Origin: Euperipatoides rowelli
Lineage: Eukaryota > Onychophora > Udeonychophora > Euonychophora > Peripatopsidae
DNA length: 12,956 nucleotides
NCBI GenBank assembly: GCA_003024985.2
Contig: PXIH01S0009365.1
Strand: one strand, 5' to 3'
Shown: piece by piece, positions 7,803-12,956 of the stretch
Numbering within the stretch: the first letter of the stretch is position 1
How the letters are laid out: every line of letters begins with the position of its first letter
Made by a program: the position numbers and the translations under genes
Notes under the pieces: model-generated
Told to the model about the DNA's origin: nothing
Seen by the model: only the letters and a program-made list of their open reading frames with translations
The model's database searches: none

Positions 7803-8124
7803 CAATGCTGGATTTAGACTTGATAAGGCCCTAAGCTATTTGAGATATGGGGCCCGTCAGCGCATGCTCGAGTGTAGCGGAGCAACACTGGGGAATCCCC
7901 GTGTTTATAGTAAAAAAATTATATACTTTAAACGTTCCATTTAAAATTGGGTGAAGAGTATGGGACGTCCCGGACGTGCAGCATTGGGACAAATAATGCT
8001 GCAGTATACAGTATATTTAAGTATATATGACAATTGCTCACTCAGACAATTTTTTTTGGGGCCCCCCAAGAAAGTGGGGGCCCTAAGCTATATCTTGTTT
8101 AGNTTATACGTAAATCCTGCACTG
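7803..8124. mobile_element. hAT MITE nested in the LINE, 322 bp
   Basis: Left end CAATGCTGGATTTA; reverse complement of the right end CAGTGCAGGATTTA (2 mismatches). Both ends are followed at a distance by AAGGCCCTAAGCTA or TAGCTTAGGGCCC, so the inverted similarity runs deeper. Perfect 8-bp duplications GGTCCATT flank it at 7795-7802 and 8125-8132. It holds no transposase, though part of it reads as an 82-codon plus-strand frame that I consider incidental. One N lies at 8103. It inserted after the LINE, because LINE sequence continues uninterrupted across the duplicated site. Confidence 0.93.
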
Positions 8125-8132
8125 GGTCCATT

Positions 8133-8714
8133 ATGTAGACAAAAGTTTCTATTAAAAAGAAAAGAGGAAACCCAGTTGATAAAAAATAGGGAGTATTAAT
8201 TTTTAATACTCAGTCTATCATGGCTCACATTATCAAAAGCCTTATGAAAGTCTATAAAAATTGTAGTAACAGAAGACTTTTTATTTTCAAGATGTTCCAG
8301 AACTGTGTGTAAACAGATGGTTAAATAGTGAGCTATAGCTCTAGAAGGCGATCCACCAAATTGAAATGGATCAATAAACGGAGAAACATTTAGGAGGAGA
8401 ACATTTAATAAATATCTTTCACAGATTTTGATAATAGGAGACAAAATGCATACTTGTCTAATATGATCAGGATTAGCTGGAGAAGCAACTTTAGGTATAG
8501 GCAGAAGATAAGACCATTTCAATTGTGAGGGTACTAGTCCTTGAACTAATGATGCATTAAGAATGAATGAAACTGGTTGAGCTAAAAAGAGATAAAATTG
8601 TTTGTAAATAAAGTTAGGAATTTCAAACAGTGCATTTAAAGCCAGTTTAATATCTTTAAGTTGTTTAGCAATCAATTCCACATCAACAGGAGGTACTGAG
8701 TATGAAGAATTCAA
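8133..8714 (-). pseudogene. LINE RT, fingers and palm motif A (before the MITE)
   Basis: A 172-codon open frame (8196-8714) followed by a stop (8196-8198) and further in-frame RT sequence to the MITE (NWVSSFLFNR, the W..SYL..R block). Visible motifs are LVPSQLKWSYLLPIPK (residues about 60-75), VCILSPIIKICER (88-100), DPFQFGGSPSRA (115-126) and FIDFHKAFDNVSHDRL (motif A, 153-168). The catalytic Asp of motif A is intact (residue 155, codon 8250-8252). In the family this aspartate pairs with the motif C DD to bind metal. The ATG at 8714 is just the first in frame, not a real start. It overlaps the next upstream frame by 4 nt. Confidence 0.9.
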
Positions 8715-9010
8715 AGGAAAATAAATATATTAATAGAAGAATGTTTATTAAGCAGAAGATTAAAATAGTTATCTATAAGGTTATTAGTAGTGGAGACATC
8801 AGAATCTTTAAAAATCACAGTATAAGAATCATCTTTGCAATTCTTTGTTGGATTAATAAAAGAGTTCAATAGTTTGTAGAACTCTGATGGCGATTTAGAC
8901 ATTTTAGNCTGAAGTTTATCACTAAAAGATTTTTTAGCAAGTTTAATAGTAGATTTAAGCAATAATTGAATATTGGCTAGTTCTAAAGCATCATGAAGAG
9001 AACTTCACAA
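8711..9010 (-). pseudogene. LINE ORF2 linker between endonuclease and RT
   Basis: Open from about 8962 to 8711, with an N at 8908. The residues KSPSEFYKLLNSFINP and, later, NLIDNYFNLL match the usual '..P..FWK.lN....' and '.iAn.FN.yF' stretches that precede the RT in LINE ORF2. The frame upstream of 8962 is interrupted by stops near 8990-9010. No catalytic role is known for this part. Confidence 0.7.
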
Positions 9011-9667
9011 TAAAAAAATCCTCTTTTTTAAAAGTGCCACAGTCTCTCCATTAATCCAAGGATGACCTTGATCCTTAACTGTTAAAGCAACAAAAGGATA
9101 AATGTTGTCAGTTAACAACAAGAGGTGATCGTAGAATTGGTCAGCCATCGATTGAAGGTTGGTAACATAAGAAGATTCGACCAGTCAATATTATTCAAAG
9201 CTTGAGCCATCGATAAATAATTGGAAGGCTTGAATTCTCTAACAACTTATTTAATAGGAGGGATTGACAAGCAAGAATTAGATACAGGGCAAATTAAAAT
9301 CAAATCATGATCAGACGATGCTATAGGAGGTAGAGTAACAATATCACAATCATATTTAACATTAGTGAAGCATTTACTTAAAATGTTGCCTTTTCTATTA
9401 GGTGTCTAAAATTTGAGAGAAGTTATGAAGACGACTCAAATTTGAACAATTAAAGTTATTCAAATCACCAATAAAAAAATTTTTGCATTAAAGTTAATAG
9501 CCAAAAGTCTGTCTACTTTAGAAATCACACAGTTATTAAAGATATAGTAAAAAGCGTTATTGGGAAGGAAATATGCTGTGATGAAAGCAAACCATGGAGT
9601 AGATCGTGGAATGAACGAAGGCCTACACATAATTGTAACAACTTCAATGTGAGGATCACTAGCGATT
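9011..9667 (-). pseudogene. LINE endonuclease C-terminal half
   Basis: Broken in several frames but with clear landmarks. A stretch reads IEVVTIMCRPSFIPRSTPW and then FITAYFLPNN. GDLN lies at 9458-9469 (the GDFN motif, Asp/Asn active-site residues). SDHDLI has its SDH codons at 9307-9315, the C-terminal catalytic Asp-His. Between them frames shift at least twice. The spacing agrees with an AP-like endonuclease of about 230 residues. Confidence 0.82.
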
Positions 9668-10273
9668 TTAAATTGTAAAACAGAAATCTTTTATTAACCA
9701 AAATAGAGACACCACACCGTTATGTTTAACAGAATGATCTCTAATATAATGAAAAGAAATAAAATGATTAAAATTGAACGCATTTTCAGTCTCATGAGTA
9801 ATCCACGTTTCACAGAAAATTGCTATATCCGGATCAATGGCAGCGACAGCAATCTGAGTCTGTTCAAACTTATTAAATATTGAACAAAGATTAGTGCACA
9901 TAATTCGTGTAAATTTAAAAGAGTTTTGGTAAATATTAATCCTAATAAGATTAGAAGAGACAGTACCTCTATTAGTAGACAGGTTATGTAACACAGATTT
10001 TGACTTACATTTAGAATTAACGTTATCAATCAAAATATTCAAATTACTGTGATGAAGTAGAACATGACCCGACGATTTTCCTCTCACTGGATGAAAATAT
10101 TTTGAGACTAGGACTAGGGACAACCTCGCTGGACTATAGTCTGTTGTTGTCTGACATATTTGTATTTGTATTTGTATAAGCAAATTCAAAGAAACATCAT
10201 TTGGAAGTTGCATCCATCTGTATTCAAATCTAAATCCACGGAGATATGAAGCAGAGTATTTCTTCAAAAACAT
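9668..10273 (-). pseudogene. LINE ORF2 N-terminus and endonuclease start
   Basis: A 201-codon open frame. Residues 1-120 are a poorly conserved leader containing YSPARLSL and HPVRGKSSG, which recall the CR1-type leader. From 126 it enters the endonuclease: CTNLCSIFNKFEQ (metal-binding Asn at 128), DPDIAIFCETW with catalytic Glu at residue 155 (codon 9809-9811), then IRDHSVKHNGVVSLF (the RD....GGGV block with a Gly replaced). The frame is lost after about residue 195. The best-preserved piece of the element. The ATG at 10273 is chosen only because it is the first in frame. Confidence 0.85.
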
Positions 10274-10608
10274 TTTCTATAATGGAGAAATGTCAATAAA
10301 CAAGAAAAACCGCTACCAAACTCGTAATTCAAATGTAGCATGGAAACAGTAAAAAGAAAATCGCCAAATAAAAATATTGGAAAATCAAATGTATTAGAAA
10401 AACATTGGTAAAGAAAAAAATTAAAATAAATAAGAATTTCATATTAAGACTAATGTGATAATTTGAAGAGAAGAACCAAACAAAGGCTGCAATGGCGCCT
10501 ACATGTGGGTCTATTATAAACTACAATACAGCACCGCCTGGTGCTACTCTTATATAAAATGCCAATAGCTTTAATTTTGATAGCAGCTCGGGTCACATAT
10601 TCCACATG
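10274..10608. other. LINE 5' flank or 5' UTR, undetermined
   Basis: No gene recognised. On the minus strand this may hold the LINE 5' UTR. A GC-richer island at 10480-10560 contains hairpin GCACC/GGTGC (10532-10545) and a TATATAAAA on the plus strand near 10551. Whether either is a promoter is unknown. Confidence 0.35.
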
Positions 10609-10667
10609 TACAAATAAATACAAATATGCCGGACAACAACAGTCTATAGTTCAGCAAGCTTATCGCT
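10609..10667 (+). mobile_element. Short fragment of the same LINE family, opposite strand
   Basis: About 59 bp that align with the reverse complement of 10116-10176, with about 8 mismatches and one small gap. In both, the core ACAACAACAG and CTATAGT are exact. Translated, the plus copy reads QICRTTTVYSSASLSL against QICQTTTDYSPARLSL in the minus copy. The frame stays open for about 52 codons, to TGA at 10774. The protein-level match suggests a second LINE 5' fragment head-to-head with the main copy. Beyond the 59 bp the similarity stops, so only this much is supported. Confidence 0.6.
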
Positions 10668-11139
10668 TTTCAAAAATGAGAAGGTATTGCTAACAGTGCA
10701 AATGAGTTTGCTCTTCTCTGCACACAAAATATCCATGAAAGCACTGAGAAAACCTGTTAAGGAAGGGGTCAGCTGACTATGGAAAAGAATTTATAAAAAT
10801 ATCCTAGGTTAGGGAAAACATAAAGTAGCAAAGTATGACTTACAACCCAATAACCTAAGGGTTAAGTATAGCCCATAAAGGGTTAAAAGAGTAAACTTAA
10901 AGTTTAGAGAAAACAATTTGAATCAACTCTTCCCGGACTATGAGAAAGTGACACTTACATAAGCTAACAGAGAATTTGAAATCAAGACCTTGCCGTGAAA
11001 GCACGATCGTAGAACCTGCATGCACTGTTGTAAATGCAAAAGAATAACATATATAAATTCTCCCTCAATAAGAATTCCTCGATAATTCCGCTCTAAAAGA
11101 CGAATGGACGTTTGAATGCTCGACTGTAATTTAAATAGG
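10668..11139. other. Stretch without recognised gene
   Basis: No convincing coding region besides the short continuation of the LINE-like frame to 10773. A weak inverted pair TAACC/GGTTA occurs near 10851-10865. Otherwise I see nothing I can support. Confidence 0.4.
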
Positions 11140-11147
11140 TTTTAGAT

Positions 11148-12317
11148 TAGGGTTTCCCAACCTTTGTTCACTGGAGGCCCAGATTTTTTCTTAGAATTCT
11201 TTATAAAGCCCAGCTAAAAAGATGGAGAGTCTGGGGTTACTCCCCCCACCAGCATGGTCCAGAGGCAGAGTTATGGGGGGGGGGGGGGGGGCCTTTCAAG
11301 ATTTTTTTTTTTAGTTTGTACTATAAATTTGTTAAACCGTCAATGAAAAATTTAGCATTAAAATTAAAATAGTCACAAAGTAAAGGAAAAATAAATATAT
11401 ATATAGGCTATACAGTTATGAAAGTGGAAAATAAAAATTAATAACTTGGACAAACCTGATTTAAAATTTTAATTTCTACTTATATTACTAAAAAATAAAT
11501 TTATGAGGTAATTAGTCTATTCAATGAGATTGCTGCTAATAATGGATTCTCAACTTTATAACATATTTTAATGAAAATAAAAACTATACAATTCAAACAA
11601 ATTCAGACATATACTAAACCTTATTAAAAAAACAAAACAGAAAATTAAATAAGATTACATTAAACATTTAATTATACAATCATTTTAAGTTCAGTTATTA
11701 ATGTCATAAAATCCAATGTCATTACTATGTCCAGAGTTAAATTCCAATAACATGTTTTTAAATGTTTTTAGTTAGTATTGCTGATAGTTGAAACCCCATG
11801 TTGATATTTTTACTGATATAAACAAATAATGATATATGGTTATAGTTTAATAGTTCGTAAATTAATTATTGACAGGGTAGTCTTATTTGTAATTTATTTC
11901 TATTTCTATTTAAGCTCCTCAGAATTTTGTGTTAAAATAATTACGAGATTTTTTTTTCTATTATCTATATTGGCAATAAAAAAAAATATTGCTGAAATTC
12001 TTTTATCCTATCCTTGATATTCAGTGAAGGACTAATGACTTTATTGAAATTTATGATAATGAAAATGATTGTTGTAAATGGTAATAGACAGAAGCCAACA
12101 TGTACCGCTATTGAATAAATATATTGGCAGTACCACATTTTAACATTATCTTGTAATTATCTAATTCATTTTAATAAGTGTTTGTTTTCTTGTTTATTTA
12201 TTTTTAAATTAAATTTCATTTTTCTCTCTCTCTCTTTTTTTTAATATTACCTGGCGGCCCATTTAGTCCTACATGAAGGCCGGCAATGGTCCGAGGCCCT
12301 GTGGTTGGGAAACACTG
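11148..12317. mobile_element. Non-autonomous hAT element, 1170 bp
   Basis: Ends TAGGGTTTCCCAACC (left) and, as reverse complement of the right end, CAGTGTTTCCCAACC, matching at 13 of 15. The left end's first base is T where hAT normally has C. A perfect 8-bp duplication TTTTAGAT flanks it (11140-11147 and 12318-12325). Inside are a G run of about 18 (11275-11292), a long T run, and AT-rich filler. The 62-codon plus frame at 11829-12017 has no transposase feature. It belongs to a different family from the elements at 545 and 7803, judged by the ends. Confidence 0.9.
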
Positions 12318-12325
12318 TTTTAGAT

Positions 12326-12399
12326 GATTCTTAAAACCTAACTGTGAACTGTGAAATATAATCAGGGATGTTATTGTTATTCAATTCTCCCCTGACAGA
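12326..12399. other. Flank after the hAT element
   Basis: Short AT-rich spacer with no recognised feature. Confidence 0.4.
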
Positions 12400-12600
12400 G
12401 CTTTGTCATTCTGTGCTAACACTCTTTAGCCATTTTAGTGTCAGAGTCGTGTTACCTTGGTCAACCTTTTGCTGAAGCCCGGTCGGCACACATTTCCCAC
12501 AGCGACTCCAATCAACTGCGTCCAGGAGCAATCCTTCCTTCACCCGATCACCACTCCGAGTCTATCTGCAACGCCTCAACAATCCAGTACCAGAGGTAAT
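12400..12600 (+). other. GC-richer block, possible exon or repeat, unidentified
   Basis: GC content rises sharply compared with the flanks. On the plus strand one frame (from 12420 to TAA at 12598) is open for about 58 codons, including LGQPFAEARSAH and later DHHSESICN. Two other frames are also largely open, as expected of GC-rich DNA, so openness alone is weak evidence. A splice-donor-like AG|GTAATA lies at about 12594-12601. I do not recognise the product. It could equally be part of an unknown repeat or a 5' UTR. Confidence 0.25.
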
Positions 12601-12937
12601 AAATAACATTTTTATAAGTAGTCAGACAACTGTCGTTGTCTCCAAATTAGAACTGTAAAACTACTGTATAATCAAAATAGCATTCCTAATAATGTATATG
12701 CCACTATCTATCCCATAACCAGTTTCTTTCCTAACGCTATCGCTCCAGCTTCCATCTCTAGAATATACTAATCAATATTATTTTATATAAAACCATACCC
12801 GTAGTGCTGGCTCCTTTCTTACCAATAAAGTTGCAGTAGCATTAATATCTTATTATTACTAGTCATTTCCTTATAATCTCTCAACTCCCCCACTCGACCA
12901 TCACAGAATGCTACTTTAGCCCCTCACCATACACCCT
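12601..12937. other. Stretch without recognised gene
   Basis: AT-rich with scattered pyrimidine-rich phrases. No open frame or repeat end stands out. Confidence 0.4.
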
Positions 12938-12956
12938 TGTGTGTGTGTATATATAT
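12938..12956. repeat. (GT)n/(AT)n microsatellite at window edge
   Basis: GTGTGTGTGTATATATAT at the extreme end; it probably continues past the window. Confidence 0.85.

Larger units (their letters stand above)
6730..10273 (-). mobile_element. Degenerate CR1/Jockey-group LINE with endonuclease and RT
   Basis: A non-LTR retrotransposon reading right to left. In order: N-terminal segment, AP-like endonuclease, linker, reverse transcriptase, C-terminal tail, 3' UTR of about 230 bp and an (AAT)n tail. Without the 322-bp MITE inside it, ORF2 is about 3 kb, normal for CR1/L2/Jockey-type elements. Segment motifs agree with this group: NxCSIFNK, CETW, GDLN, SDH, FIDF, PQGS, Y-x-N-D and IQKRACRVILG. 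It is broken by many frameshifts and stops and cannot be active. The 5' end is set at the first ATG of the open N-terminal frame; the true element may extend further. I found no target-site duplication. Exact clade needs a phylogeny. Confidence 0.9.

Noticed and set aside
7951-8199. 82-codon plus-strand open frame
   Set aside because: It spans the end of the MITE and into antisense LINE sequence, so it is a by-product of two elements; contains an N.
9823-10029. 68-codon minus-strand open frame
   Set aside because: It overlaps the LINE endonuclease frame in another phase; shadow of the real reading frame.
10549-10560. TATATAAAA as a promoter TATA box
   Set aside because: Such strings are common in AT-rich DNA and no transcript start or gene follows; noted only as context.
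11829-12017. 62-codon plus-strand open frame inside the hAT element
   Set aside because: No hAT transposase motif (such as the dimerisation region near the C-terminus); AT-driven composition.

Overview
The window looks like AT-rich intergenic DNA from an invertebrate animal, most likely an arthropod. The evidence is the mix of repeats: a degenerate CR1/Jockey-type LINE, three non-autonomous hAT elements each flanked by a perfect 8-bp target-site duplication (TSD), a short Helitron with insect-like ends, and a tRNA-derived SINE present twice. I see no intact host protein gene, rRNA, CRISPR array or bacterial-type operon. Species-level assignment is not possible from the sequence alone. Three ambiguous bases (N) lie at 1213, 8103 and 8908.

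Layout, left half. 1-536 is AT-rich with no clear feature. 545-950 is a 406-bp hAT element (TSD GACTAAAA) with a second inverted repeat inside it. 1078-1592 is a non-autonomous Helitron: it starts A|TC, and a 19-nt hairpin sits 10 nt before the final CTAG|T. Most of it, plus 13 bp of flank, has been tandemly duplicated. 1902-2047 and 2262-2392 are two copies of a tRNA-headed SINE. 2462-2797 holds a diverged direct repeat of about 120 bp. 2798-2940 is a GC-rich palindromic patch resembling a DNA-transposon end, followed by a tiny possible coding remnant at 3225-3290. 3572-3694 is a dense foldback block. 4148-4305 is a G-run/C-run inverted pair, 4661-4873 a polypyrimidine plus (TA)n microsatellite, and 4929-4992 a hairpin of about 64 nt. 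4993-6729 is AT-rich and featureless.

Layout, right half. 6730-10273 is one old LINE on the minus strand. Read 5' to 3' it has an N-terminal segment, an AP-type endonuclease (N, E, GDLN and SDH motifs visible), a linker, a reverse transcriptase (motifs 0 to C), a C-terminal tail, a short 3' UTR and an (AAT)n tail. It is dead through frameshifts, stops, a YVND in place of YADD, and a 322-bp hAT MITE inserted in the RT palm. The MITE plus one TSD copy is 330 bp, so the RT frame is the same on both sides. 10609-10667 is a short second fragment of the same LINE family in the opposite orientation. 11148-12317 is a third hAT element of 1170 bp (TSD TTTTAGAT). 12400-12600 is a GC-richer patch of unknown nature, possibly an exon or another repeat, and the window ends in a GT/AT microsatellite.

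The elements do not form a pathway. They record successive insertions: LINE first, MITE into the LINE later, and separately the Helitron followed by local tandem duplication. I do not find an undescribed functional system. The points most worth following are the duplicated Helitron, the nested in-frame MITE, the interlocked foldback block and the 64-nt hairpin.
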